Part shown: positions 18,526 to 27,156 of the stretch, piece after piece
Position numbering within the stretch: the stretch's first letter is position 1
Layout: each line of letters opens with the position of its first letter
NCBI RefSeq assembly: GCF_016805305.1
Contig: NZ_JAERQN010000012.1
Location: forward strand, 170,715 to 234,714
DNA from: Falsiroseomonas ponticola
GTDB taxonomy: Bacteria > Pseudomonadota > Alphaproteobacteria > Acetobacterales > Acetobacteraceae
Reading direction: 5' to 3'
Length of the DNA: 64,000 nucleotides
The notes under the pieces: generated by a model
Database searches by the model: none
What the model was told of the DNA's origin: nothing
The model's input: the letters and a program-made list of their open reading frames with translations, nothing else
Translations under genes and position numbers: made by a program

Positions 18526-18843
18526 ATGGCCGCACCGGCGAAGATCCGCCCCGCCACCGCCCCGGTGGTGGTCACCGCCAATGATCTCCGTACCGGACGC
18601 GTGGTTTGGCTGGCCGAGGCGGGCTGGACCGGCGACGTGGCCGGCGCCCGCGTCTTCCCGGCCGCGGATGCCGCGGCGGCGCTCGCGCTCGGCCAGGCGG
18701 CGGAGAAGGCGCGGATCGTCGTCGCCGCCTATACCGTCGAGGTTGCGGCCGGGCCGGTGCCGTTGAAATTCCGGGAAAGGCTGCGCGCGGCCGGACCCTC
18801 CATCGATGCCGAGCCGCGCCCGGCGCTGCGACAGGCTTCCTGA
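18526..18843 (+). CDS. DUF2849 domain protein, sulfite reductase operon
   Basis: A small cytoplasmic protein of 105 residues. It begins with the family pattern VVTANDLRTGRVVWL and continues with a GW motif. It ends RERLRAAGPSIDAEP, as in DUF2849 proteins that precede nitrite/sulfite reductase genes in alphaproteobacteria. The reductase gene starts 5 bases after its stop. Its biochemical role is unknown. Consistent linkage suggests an accessory function in assimilatory sulfite reduction. Confidence 0.85.
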   Translation: MAAPAKIRPATAPVVVTANDLRTGRVVWLAEAGWTGDVAGARVFPAADAAAALALGQAAEKARIVVAAYTVEVAAGPVPLKFRERLRAAGPSIDAEPRPALRQAS

Positions 18844-18848
18844 CCGCC

Positions 18849-20540
18849 ATGGACCAGATCACCCACGCCATCCCGCCCCATGCCCGCACCTACCGCTATG
18901 ACGAGGTGGACCGGGACTTCCTGGCCGCGCGCATCGCGGAATTCCGCGATCAGGTCGCGCGGCGCCTGTCCGGCGAGCTGACGGAGGACGAGTTCAAGCC
19001 GCTGCGGCTGATGAACGGCCTCTATCTGCAGCTGCACGCCTATATGCTGCGCGTCGCCATCCCCTATGGCGTGATCGATGCGCGGCAGATGCGGCAGCTG
19101 GGCCACATTGCCCGGCGCTGGGACCGCGGCTTCGGCCACTTCACCACGCGGCAGAACATCCAGTTCAACTGGACGAAGCTGGAGGATGTGATCGACATGC
19201 TCCAGGCCCTGGCCGATGTGGACATGCACGCCATCCAGACCAGCGGCAATTGCGTGCGCAACGTGACGACCGACGAATTCGCCGGCGCCGCGAAGGACGA
19301 GATCGTCGATCCCCGCGTCTATGCCGAGATCCTGCGGCAATGGTCCACGCTGCACCCCGAATTCACCTACCTGCCGCGCAAGTTCAAGATCGCCATCACC
19401 GGCGCGCCGCATGACCGCGCCGCCATCAAGGTGCACGACATCGGCGTGACGGCGAAGCGGAACGAGGCCGGCGCCATCGGCTTCGAGGTCTGGGTGGGCG
19501 GCGGGCTCGGCCGCACGCCGATCATCGGCACGAAGCTGTTCGACTTCGTGCCGGAAGCCGACTTCCTGCAGACCATGGAAGCGGTGCTGCGCGTCTACAA
19601 CGCGCTCGGCCAGCGCGACAACATCTACAAGGCGCGCATCAAGATCCTGGTCCGCGACCTCGGCGACGAATTCCGCCGGCTGGTGGAGGAGGAGCTGGCC
19701 GCGATGCCGGCCGGGCGCTACCGGCTGGACCCCGCCATCACCGCCGCCATCCGCGCGCATTTCGCGCCGCCCCCCTTCGCCGACCTGCAGGACGATCCGC
19801 CGCGCTACCGCCGCGCGCTGGAAGCGGACCCGGCCTTCGCGACCTGGGCGCGCAACTCGACGCACCCGCACCGCGCGCCGGGCTATGCCTCCGTCGTCAT
19901 CTCCCTCAAGCCCATCGGCGGCATCCCGGGCGATGCCTCGGCCGAGCAGATGGAGGCGGTGGCGGAACTGGCGGAGGCCTTCTCCTTCGGCGAGATCCGC
20001 GTCAGCCATGTGCAGAACCTGGTGCTGCCGCATGTGCGGCAGGAAGACCTGCACGCGCTGTGGAAGGGGTTGCGGCAGCACGGGCTGGCGACGCCGAATG
20101 TCGGCCTGATCAGCGACATCATCGCCTGCCCGGGCATGGATTACTGCGCGCTCGCCACCGCGCGCAGCATCCCCGTGGCGCAGCGCATCAGCGAACGCTT
20201 CGCGAGCCTCGACCGGCAGCTCGACATCGGGACGCTGCACGTCAACATCTCCGGCTGCATCAACGCCTGCGGGCACCACCATGTGGGCCATATCGGGCTG
20301 CTCGGCGTGGATAAGCGGGGCGAGGAGGTGTACCAGATCACGCTCGGTGGATCGGCGACCAATGATGCGACGATCGGCGAGCTGATCGGCCCCGCCTTCG
20401 GCTACGACAGCGTCGTGGACGCGGTGGAGACCCTGGTGCGCACCTATGTCGCGCATCGCGAACCCGGCGAGCTGTTCAAGGACACCTACCGCCGCATCGG
20501 CCCCGCGCCCTTCAAGGAAGCGCTCTATGCCCCTGCTTGA
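18849..20540 (+). CDS. cysI: Ferredoxin-type nitrite/sulfite reductase (assimilatory sulfite reductase)
   Basis: The protein has 563 residues with the start MDQITHAIPP. It has two nitrite/sulfite reductase ferredoxin-like half-domains. The siroheme/4Fe-4S ligands are C427-x5-C433 (CPGMDYC) and C470-x3-C474 (CINAC), followed by GHHHVGHIG. It reduces sulfite to sulfide, which the CysK enzyme of this window could use. Linkage to DUF2849 and DUF934 genes and to the cobA methyltransferase favours sulfite over nitrite. No PAPS reductase gene lies next to it. Confidence 0.92.
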   Translation: MDQITHAIPPHARTYRYDEVDRDFLAARIAEFRDQVARRLSGELTEDEFKPLRLMNGLYLQLHAYMLRVAIPYGVIDARQMRQLGHIARRWDRGFGHFTTRQNIQFNWTKLEDVIDMLQALADVDMHAIQTSGNCVRNVTTDEFAGAAKDEIVDPRVYAEILRQWSTLHPEFTYLPRKFKIAITGAPHDRAAIKVHDIGVTAKRNEAGAIGFEVWVGGGLGRTPIIGTKLFDFVPEADFLQTMEAVLRVYNALGQRDNIYKARIKILVRDLGDEFRRLVEEELAAMPAGRYRLDPAITAAIRAHFAPPPFADLQDDPPRYRRALEADPAFATWARNSTHPHRAPGYASVVISLKPIGGIPGDASAEQMEAVAELAEAFSFGEIRVSHVQNLVLPHVRQEDLHALWKGLRQHGLATPNVGLISDIIACPGMDYCALATARSIPVAQRISERFASLDRQLDIGTLHVNISGCINACGHHHVGHIGLLGVDKRGEEVYQITLGGSATNDATIGELIGPAFGYDSVVDAVETLVRTYVAHREPGELFKDTYRRIGPAPFKEALYAPA

Positions 20541-21033
20541 TGGCGACCGGCTGGTCGAGGACCGCTTCGCCCGCGTCGCGGATGACGAGCCGCTGCCGAA
20601 AGGCGCGGCGCTGGTGTCGATCGACCGGCTGCGGCGCGAAGGCGCTGCGCTGGCCGGGCGCAACGCGCCGCTGGGCGTGGCGCTGCCGCCCGATACCAAC
20701 CCCGCCGCGCTGAAGCCCTGGCTGCCCCGCCTGGCACTGGTGGCGCTGAGCCTGCCGAAGCACCGCGACGGCCGCGCCTTCACCCAGGCCCGCGCGCTGC
20801 GCGAATACCACGGCTATACCGGGGAGATCCGCGCCACCGGCCATGTGATCCCGGACCAGTACGCCGCCCTGCTGCGCTGCGGCTTCACCACCGTGGCGGT
20901 GCCGGACGATGCCGACGCCACCGTCTGGACCCGGATGCGGGATACCATCCCGCTGGCCTACCAGCCCGCCACCACCGGCGATGGCGGCGCGAACCTGCTG
21001 CGCCGGCGCGTGAGCCTGGCGCCGCGGGGCTGA
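20527..21033 (+). CDS. DUF934 domain protein, sulfite reductase operon
   Basis: The protein has 168 residues with the start MPLLDGDRLVED, overlapping the reductase gene by 14 bases. It shows the family pattern of KDGRAFTQARALRE-like sequence (KHRDGRAFTQARALREYHGY) and a C-terminal LAYQPA. DUF934 genes regularly follow sulfite reductase genes in proteobacteria and may help its electron supply or assembly. The function is not established from the sequence. Confidence 0.87.
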   Translation: MPLLDGDRLVEDRFARVADDEPLPKGAALVSIDRLRREGAALAGRNAPLGVALPPDTNPAALKPWLPRLALVALSLPKHRDGRAFTQARALREYHGYTGEIRATGHVIPDQYAALLRCGFTTVAVPDDADATVWTRMRDTIPLAYQPATTGDGGANLLRRRVSLAPRG

Positions 21034-21056
21034 CCGGGCCGGCGCGGGGCCCGGCC

Positions 21057-21074
21057 GGGGGGTAGCGCCCCCCC
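21057..21074. terminator. G6-TAGCG-C7 hairpin between convergent genes
   Basis: GGGGGG (21057-21062), TAGCG and CCCCCCC form a strong short hairpin. It lies between the DUF934 stop and the convergent chemoreceptor stop. It may serve both genes, though no T-tract is present. Confidence 0.5.
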
Positions 21075-21099
21075 TGCCCTTTCCGCCGCCCGGCCCCGC

Positions 21100-23064
21100 T
21101 CAGGCCGCCCGCAGCCGGGCCGACAGGCCGGCGAGGTTGTCCTGCAGCCGGCGTTCCTGGGCGCCCACTTCCTGGCCGAGGGCGATGACCTGGCGCGCGG
21201 CCTCCCCCAGGCTGTTGGTGCCTTCGGAGACGCCGGCGACTTCCGCGGTGACGCGGGCGGTGCCCTGGGCGGCCTGCTGCACGCTGCGGGCGATTTCCTG
21301 CGTGGCGGCGCCCTGCTGTTCGACCGCGGCGGCAATGGCGGCGGCGATGCTGTCCAGCGTGCCGATGATGCCGGCAATGCCCTGGATGGCGCCGGCGGAG
21401 GCAAGGGCGGATTGCTGCATGGCGCCGATCTGGTGGCCGATATCGTCCGTGGCCTTGGCGGTCTGCGCGGCCAGCGCCTTCACCTCGCTCGCCACCACCG
21501 CGAAGCCCTTGCCGGCATCGCCGGCGCGCGCGGCCTCGATGGTCGCGTTCAGGGCCAGCAGGTTGGTGCGGGCGGCGATGTCGGCGATCAGCTGCACGAC
21601 CTGGCCGATGCGCTGGCTGGCCTCCGCCAGGCTGCCCACGGTCTGGTCGGTGCGGCGGGCTTCCTCCACCGCCTGGCGCGCGGTGCGGGCGGCTTCGGCG
21701 ACCTGGCGGGTGATCTCGGCCACCGAGGCGGAGAGTTCCTCGGTGGCGGCGGCGACGGTGGAGACCTCCGCCGAGGCCAGGCCGGCGCCTTCCGCCGCGC
21801 GGCCGGCGCGTTCGCCGGCGGCGCTGGCGCGATGGCCGAAATCGACGCCGCTATCGGCCAGCGCGTCGGAGGCGCCGCGCAGCGCGGTGGCGACGGCGCC
21901 GATCTCGCTGTCCAGCTGGCCGGCGATGACCAGGGCGGTGCTGCGGCGCTGCGCTTCCGCCGCATCCCGCAGCCGGTCCTGTTCGGCACGGAGGCGGGCC
22001 GCTTCCTCCGTCGTGGCGCGCAGCGTCTCCGCGGCGCGGGCGATCTCGCCCAGCTCGTCGCCACGGTCGCGGAAGGGTACGGGGGCGGTGGTCTCGCCTT
22101 CCGCGATGCCGTGCAGGCGGTGGGCGATCCTCGTCATCGGCCGGCGGACGCCTTCGGCCAGCCAGATGGCGGCGGCGCCGGCGGCCAGCAGCAGCGCGGC
22201 CAGGGCGCCGAGCAGGGCCAGGCGGTTGCCGGCGGCTTCCTCCGCCATCGCGGTGCTGTCCTGCCAGATCTCGATCACGCCGACGACTTCGCCGGCGAGG
22301 CTGCGGAGCGGCTGCGCCCGGGCCATGCCTTCGCGGCCATCGATCGTGATGGCGCGCGTGGTGCCTTCCCCCTTCAGCGCGGCCTGGAGGGCTTCCTGCG
22401 GCAGCAGGCCGCCGCCCTGGCGGCTGGCGCCGAAGACCACCAGGCGGTCGCCGGCCGTGCGGTGCAGCACCACCTGCGCGCCGGTCTGCCGGTGCAGGCG
22501 CTCGGCGATGGCGGGGCCCATGGCGAAGCCGGCATCCACCGCGGCGATGACGCGGCCTTCATGGCGCAGCGGCACCACGGCGAGGATGCTGATGTTCTCC
22601 CGCCCCGGCTCGATCCCCGCCGAGGGGCGGCCTTCCGCGAAGGCGCGCTGGATCGTCTCCCGCCGCGGGACCATGCGGTCCCCATGCGCTTCGGGGGTGT
22701 GGGCGCGGGCGAAGGCGATGCCGGGGGGGGTCACGATGTTGACCAGGCCGGGGCCATAGGCCTGGGTCAGGGCGCGGTGGACGGGGGCCAGGATGGCGAG
22801 CGTCGCGGCACGGTCATTCGCCACCACGGCGCGCAGCAGGTCCGGGTTGCCGGAGAGGGTGGTGGCGATGGCCAGGGCGATGCGGCCCTCATCCTCGATC
22901 GCGCTGGCCAGGCGTTCGGCGGCGGTGCCGATCAGCCCATCCACGCTGCGCGCGGCCTGCCTGTGCTGCTGCCACAGGGCGAAGCCGCCCATGGCGGCGC
23001 CGGAGACGAGCGCCGCTCCCCCGATAGCCGATAGAAGGCGGATCCGCAGCGACATGGCGGGCAT
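21100..23064 (-). CDS. Methyl-accepting chemotaxis protein with Cache-like periplasmic sensor
   Basis: The protein has 654 residues; a second in-frame start four residues in (MSLRIRLL) is possible. One membrane helix is at about residues 8-30. The periplasmic domain of about 230 residues resembles a single large Cache fold (GLVNIVTPPGIAFARAH, VVPLRHEGRVIAAVDAGFAMG). A second helix, a HAMP domain and a full signalling domain with the LIADIAARTNLLALNATIEA hairpin tip follow. Its signalling tail closely matches that of the receptor at 15372, while the sensor is unrelated. The ligand is unknown. Confidence 0.93.
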   Translation of the reverse strand: MPAMSLRIRLLSAIGGAALVSGAAMGGFALWQQHRQAARSVDGLIGTAAERLASAIEDEGRIALAIATTLSGNPDLLRAVVANDRAATLAILAPVHRALTQAYGPGLVNIVTPPGIAFARAHTPEAHGDRMVPRRETIQRAFAEGRPSAGIEPGRENISILAVVPLRHEGRVIAAVDAGFAMGPAIAERLHRQTGAQVVLHRTAGDRLVVFGASRQGGGLLPQEALQAALKGEGTTRAITIDGREGMARAQPLRSLAGEVVGVIEIWQDSTAMAEEAAGNRLALLGALAALLLAAGAAAIWLAEGVRRPMTRIAHRLHGIAEGETTAPVPFRDRGDELGEIARAAETLRATTEEAARLRAEQDRLRDAAEAQRRSTALVIAGQLDSEIGAVATALRGASDALADSGVDFGHRASAAGERAGRAAEGAGLASAEVSTVAAATEELSASVAEITRQVAEAARTARQAVEEARRTDQTVGSLAEASQRIGQVVQLIADIAARTNLLALNATIEAARAGDAGKGFAVVASEVKALAAQTAKATDDIGHQIGAMQQSALASAGAIQGIAGIIGTLDSIAAAIAAAVEQQGAATQEIARSVQQAAQGTARVTAEVAGVSEGTNSLGEAARQVIALGQEVGAQERRLQDNLAGLSARLRAA

Positions 23065-23136
23065 CGGGATACTCCGTTTTCCCGATCATTCGCCCTGCGG
23101 TGCTGACGAAGCGTTACCGGGCGGCGTGGGTGGCGC

Positions 23137-23817
23137 TCAGGCGCCGCCGGGCGCCGCGTAGGGCACGCCCACCGTGCGCACCAGCCAGGCGAGGCGGTGG
23201 CGCTGCGCGGCCTGGGCATGGGCGCGGGCGGCGGTTTCGGCGGCCAGGCCATCCCGCGCCTGCAGGGCGGCGAGGATGGCCTGGTGTTCGGCGTGGGCCT
23301 GCTGGGCGCGGCCGCCCACCGTCAGCAGGGTGGGGAGCAGCGCCATGGTGGCGCCCAGCTGTTCCAGGCTGCGCAGCAGATAGCGGTTGTGGGCGGCCAG
23401 GTAGAGCAGGCCGTGCAGGCGCTGGTTGGTCTCCGCCAGGGCGCGGGCATCGTCGAAACAGGCGGGTTCGGAGGCGATGAGCTCCGCCATGGCGCCGATC
23501 TCCGTCGGGCTGGCGTGCTGCGCGGCGAGGCGCGCGGCGGCGCCTTCCAGCACCTCCCGCATCACATAGAGCTCCACCACCTGGGCGTGGTCGGGGCGGG
23601 TGACGGTGAGGCCGCGGCGCGCCTCGTGGGTGAGCAGACCCTCCGATTCCAGACGGGCGATGGCCTGGCGGACGGGGGTGCGGGAGACGCCGAAGCGGGC
23701 GGCGAGGTCCGTCTCCGTCAGCCGCAGCCCCGGGGCGAGGGTGCCGTCGCGGATCGCGGCGCGGATGCGCGCATAGGCTTCCTGGCCGAGGTCCCGGCTG
23801 GGCAGGGGCATGTCCAT
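23137..23817 (-). CDS. GntR family transcriptional regulator (FCD/FadR subfamily)
   Basis: The protein has 226 residues. The N-terminal winged helix includes LTETDLAARFGVSRTPVRQAI, the GntR recognition helix. An all-helical FCD ligand-binding domain with metal-site histidines (NQRLHGLLYLAAHN, HAEHQAI) follows. It is divergent from tcuA, with repeated GGATAC half-sites in between, so it probably controls tricarballylate use. The Salmonella tcu system uses a LysR regulator instead. The ligand is presumably a tricarboxylate, by inference. Confidence 0.9.
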   Translation of the reverse strand: MDMPLPSRDLGQEAYARIRAAIRDGTLAPGLRLTETDLAARFGVSRTPVRQAIARLESEGLLTHEARRGLTVTRPDHAQVVELYVMREVLEGAAARLAAQHASPTEIGAMAELIASEPACFDDARALAETNQRLHGLLYLAAHNRYLLRSLEQLGATMALLPTLLTVGGRAQQAHAEHQAILAALQARDGLAAETAARAHAQAAQRHRLAWLVRTVGVPYAAPGGA

Positions 23818-23855
23818 GGCCCTGGTCTAGCGCAGCCCGGGGCGCGATTGGAACG

Positions 23856-23890
23856 GGTATCTGGACATCAGTGGATACCGTTGGATACAA
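23856..23890. promoter_or_regulatory. Candidate GntR operator between the regulator and tcuA
   Basis: GGTATC at 23856-23861 and GGATACC at 23873-23879 form an inverted pair. TTGGATACAA at 23881-23890 repeats the right half. Half-sites of this kind with a short spacing suit FadR-type dimers, and the site overlaps where both divergent promoters must lie. Confidence 0.5.
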
Positions 23891-23920
23891 AGGCGCCCAG
23901 AAGCTGACCGAGGGGCCGCC

Positions 23921-25318
23921 ATGCCCGACTTCTCCCGAGTCTATGACGTGCTGGTCGTGGGCGGCGGCAACGCCGCGCTCTGTGCCGCCATCACCGCCGC
24001 GCGGGCGGGGGCGAGCGTGATCCTGTGCGAGGCGTCGCCTCCCCCGCTGCGCGGCGGCAATTCGCGGCACACGCGCAACCTGCGGACCATGCATCCCGGC
24101 CCGACCCAGGTGATGACGGACAGCTACCTGGAGGAGGAGTACTGGGACGACCTCCGCCGCGTGACCGCGGGCAAGACGGATGAGGCGCTGGCGCGCATGT
24201 GCATCCGCGCCAGCCAGCATGCGCCGGACTTCCTGGCGAGCTGCGGCGTGGTGTTCCAGCCGAGCCTGTCGGGCACGCTGTCCCTCTCCCGCACCAATGC
24301 CTTCTTCCTGGGCGGCGGCAAGGCGCTGGTGAATGCGCTGTACCGGGAATGCGCGCGGCTCGGCATCGTCACGCTGTTCGACACGGAGGTGCAGCACATC
24401 AAGGTGGAGGAAGGCTGGGCGACGGAGGCGGTGGTGAGCCATGCCGGCTTCCCGGAGCGCATCCGCTTCAAGGCGCTGGTCGCGTCCTCCGGCGGGTTCC
24501 AGGCGAACCGCAACTGGCTGCGGGAGTATTGGGGCGATGCGGCGGACAACTTCCAGATCCGCGGCACGCCCTATGCACAGGGCACCATCCTGAAGGATCT
24601 GCTGGCGCAGGGCGTGCAGGAGGTCGGCGATCCCACGCAGTTCCACGCGGTGGCGAATGACGCGCGGGCACCGATGGAGGATGGCGGGCTGGCCATGCGG
24701 CTGGATTGCGTGCCCTTCGCCATCGTCGTGAACCGCAATGTCGAGCGCTTCTACGATGAGGGCGAGGATGTCTGGCCGAAGCGCTACGCGATCTGGGGGC
24801 GGCTGATCGCGCAGCAGCCGGGCCAGGTGGCGCTGGCGGTGACCGATAGCCAGGCCGTCATGAACTTCCTGCCCTCCGTCTATCCGCCCTACAAGGCCGA
24901 CACGATCGCGGGCATCGCGCAGCAGGCCGGCATGGATGCGGCGAAGCTGGAGAAGGTGGTCGCCGACTACAACGCTGCCGTCGTGCCGGGCACCTTCACG
25001 CCGATGACGCCCGATGATTGCCGGACGGAAGGGCTGACCCCGCCGAAAAGCCACTGGGCGCGGCGCATCGACAAGCCGCCCTACTACGCCTATCCGCTGC
25101 GGCCCGGCATCACCTTCACCTTCCTCAGCGTGAAGGTGGACGACAAGGCGCGCGTGCTGATGGCGGATGGCAAGCCTTCCGGGAACATGTTCGCCAGCGG
25201 CGAGATCATGTCCGGCAACATCCTCGGCCAGGGCTACCTGGCGGGGTTCGGCATGACGCTGGGCACGGTCTTCGGCCGCCTGGCCGGTGAGGGAGCGGCG
25301 AAGCATGTCCGCAACTGA
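23921..25318 (+). CDS. tcuA: FAD-dependent tricarballylate dehydrogenase
   Basis: The protein has 465 residues. The FAD fold VVGGGNAALCAA at residues 13-24 is followed by a fumarate-reductase-like flavoprotein body (RGGNSRHTRNLR, FASGEIMSGNILGQGYLAGFG at the C-terminus). These match TcuA, which oxidises tricarballylate to cis-aconitate. The 14-base overlap with tcuB supports the assignment. No TcuC transporter gene follows, so uptake must come from another system. A related fumarate-reductase-like role is possible but less likely given the partner. Confidence 0.9.
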   Translation: MPDFSRVYDVLVVGGGNAALCAAITAARAGASVILCEASPPPLRGGNSRHTRNLRTMHPGPTQVMTDSYLEEEYWDDLRRVTAGKTDEALARMCIRASQHAPDFLASCGVVFQPSLSGTLSLSRTNAFFLGGGKALVNALYRECARLGIVTLFDTEVQHIKVEEGWATEAVVSHAGFPERIRFKALVASSGGFQANRNWLREYWGDAADNFQIRGTPYAQGTILKDLLAQGVQEVGDPTQFHAVANDARAPMEDGGLAMRLDCVPFAIVVNRNVERFYDEGEDVWPKRYAIWGRLIAQQPGQVALAVTDSQAVMNFLPSVYPPYKADTIAGIAQQAGMDAAKLEKVVADYNAAVVPGTFTPMTPDDCRTEGLTPPKSHWARRIDKPPYYAYPLRPGITFTFLSVKVDDKARVLMADGKPSGNMFASGEIMSGNILGQGYLAGFGMTLGTVFGRLAGEGAAKHVRN

Positions 25319-26450
25319 GATGAGCAAGCTGGACGCGCTGCTGCGCGAGGCGGAAGTGACGGAAAGCGACGCCTACCAGGAAGCGCGTCGCCAGATGGCG
25401 GTGTGCAATGCCTGCCGGTATTGCGAGGGCTATTGCGCCGTCTTCCCCGCCATGGCCGCGCGGCGGGAATTCGCGACGGCGGACCTGACGCACCTGGCCA
25501 ATCTCTGCCATGGCTGCAAGGGCTGCTACCACGCCTGCCAATACGCGCCGCCGCATGCCTTCGGCATCAACATCCCGGCCACCTTCGCGACCATCCGGCA
25601 GGAGACCTACGCGCAATATGCCTGGCCGCCCGCCATGGGCCGTGCCTTCGAGAGGAACGGCACGGTGGTGGTGGCCGTCGCGACGCTGCTGACGACGCTG
25701 GCGCTGCTGCTGGCGGTGGCGCTGGTGGATCCGTCCAAGCTGTGGACGGCGCAGACGGGCACGGGGGCCTTCTTCCGCATCATCCCGCTGTGGCTGATCA
25801 ACGCGCTGGCGGGCACCACCTTCGGCTTCGCCATCCTGGCGATGGCGATGGGGGCGGTGCGGTACTGGCGCGGCACGGGGGGGCTGGGCGGGCCGATCGC
25901 CCCCGCGCCGGTGGCGGAGGCCGCGGTGGATGTGCTGACCCTACGGAACCTCGGCGGTGGCGGGCATGGCTGCAACGATGTCGATGACAGCTTCGCGCAG
26001 CAGCGGCGCTGGCTGCACCAGGCGATGTTCTACGGCTTCATGCTCTGCTTCGCCGCGACGACGACGGGGGCCATCTACCACCACGTCTTCGGCTGGAAGT
26101 CGCCGCATGCCTTCCTGAGCCTGCCCGTGCAGCTCGGCACCTGGGGCGGCGTGCTGCTGTGCATCGGCACGGCGGGGCTGCTGCGGGTGAAGGTCATCAC
26201 CGATCCGGTGCCGGTGGCGCGCAAGCTGCTGGGCGGCGAGTATGCGATGCTCGGCCTGCTGTTCCTGATCGGATCGACGGGGCTGCTGCTGCTGGCGGTG
26301 CGGCACACCGGCGCCATGGGCTTCATGCTGGCGCTGCATTTCGGGCTGGTGCTGTCGCTGTTCGTGGTGCTGCCCTACAGCAAGATGGTGCACGGCGTGT
26401 ATCGCGGCATCGCGCTGCTGCGGAATGCGCGGGAGCGTGCGCGGGCCTAG
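25305..26450 (+). CDS. tcuB: Tricarballylate utilisation protein B, Fe-S membrane electron carrier
   Basis: The protein has 381 residues from the ATG at 25305; the ATG at 25320 is also in frame. The N-terminal region has two cysteine clusters for 4Fe-4S centres (CNACRYCEGYC and CHGCKGCYHAC). About six membrane helices follow, with histidines suited to heme binding. TcuB reoxidises the TcuA flavin and passes electrons to the respiratory chain. Its TAG stop shares the tetranucleotide CTAG at 26447-26450 with the convergent pcyA stop. Confidence 0.9.
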   Translation: MSATEMSKLDALLREAEVTESDAYQEARRQMAVCNACRYCEGYCAVFPAMAARREFATADLTHLANLCHGCKGCYHACQYAPPHAFGINIPATFATIRQETYAQYAWPPAMGRAFERNGTVVVAVATLLTTLALLLAVALVDPSKLWTAQTGTGAFFRIIPLWLINALAGTTFGFAILAMAMGAVRYWRGTGGLGGPIAPAPVAEAAVDVLTLRNLGGGGHGCNDVDDSFAQQRRWLHQAMFYGFMLCFAATTTGAIYHHVFGWKSPHAFLSLPVQLGTWGGVLLCIGTAGLLRVKVITDPVPVARKLLGGEYAMLGLLFLIGSTGLLLLAVRHTGAMGFMLALHFGLVLSLFVVLPYSKMVHGVYRGIALLRNARERARA

Positions 26451-27154
26451 GCGGCCTCCGCCGGCGCCGGCACGGGCGGGAAGAGGCACTCCGCGATGAA
26501 GGCATCGGCGAGGTCGGCGCCGATGCAGGAAGCGAGCATCCGGCGCGTGCGGTCGTTGCGGCGCTGGCCTTCGATGTAGCGGGCCTGCGCGGCGGCCATG
26601 GCGATGGCGTCGCAGCGCGGGGCGGCGCGGAGGCGCCGGAGCGTCGCGGCCCCCAGATCGAGCCCCGCCTGGAAGGCCGCCGCATCCGCCGGCCGCACAG
26701 CGACGACGCGGGGCGAGAAGATCGCGGTCCATTCAGGCAGGATGCGCGTGGTGCCGAGCGCGTCGCGATGCGGGGCGATGTCACCGGCCCAGGCTTCGAT
26801 CAGCGCATCGGCCTGCGGCACCGTCGGCGACAGGTCCAGGAAGCAGCCGGTGGCGCGGTCCTGGCCGGCGATCACGTCGAAGCCGTAGATGGGCAAGCCC
26901 TGGTCCAGATGCGGGAAGGCGCAGGCGTGCAGCACCGCGATCTCACCGGGGATGGCGAAGAATTCGACATGCAGGCGGCGCAGCGCGGGGGTTGCCACCA
27001 CCGTGTTGCGCCAGGCGATGGGGCGGCGCAGCGTGCCTTCCGCGCGGGCGCGCGCCAGCCAATCCTCCGCCGGCAGGACGGTGGCGCCGGGCAGCGCGAT
27101 GGCGCTGGCGGCCAGCGCATCGGCCGCGTCTTCCAGCCGCCGGATCAGGGTCAC
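26447..27154 (-). CDS. pcyA: Ferredoxin-dependent bilin reductase, PcyA-like (phycocyanobilin synthesis)
   Basis: The protein has 235 residues from a GTG, 2 bases after the heme oxygenase stop. It belongs to the HY2/PcyA family. E64 (HVEFFAIPGE), H76 (AVLHACAFP) and D93 (IYGFDVIAG) show the same 12- and 17-residue spacing as the catalytic E76, H88 and D105 of Synechocystis PcyA. That pattern favours the four-electron reduction of biliverdin to phycocyanobilin. Reducing power should come from a ferredoxin not encoded nearby. It is the last gene of the leftward phytochrome operon. Product identity is inferred from residues and context. Confidence 0.86.
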   Translation of the reverse strand: MTLIRRLEDAADALAASAIALPGATVLPAEDWLARARAEGTLRRPIAWRNTVVATPALRRLHVEFFAIPGEIAVLHACAFPHLDQGLPIYGFDVIAGQDRATGCFLDLSPTVPQADALIEAWAGDIAPHRDALGTTRILPEWTAIFSPRVVAVRPADAAAFQAGLDLGAATLRRLRAAPRCDAIAMAAAQARYIEGQRRNDRTRRMLASCIGADLADAFIAECLFPPVPAPAEAA

Positions 27155-27156
27155 GG

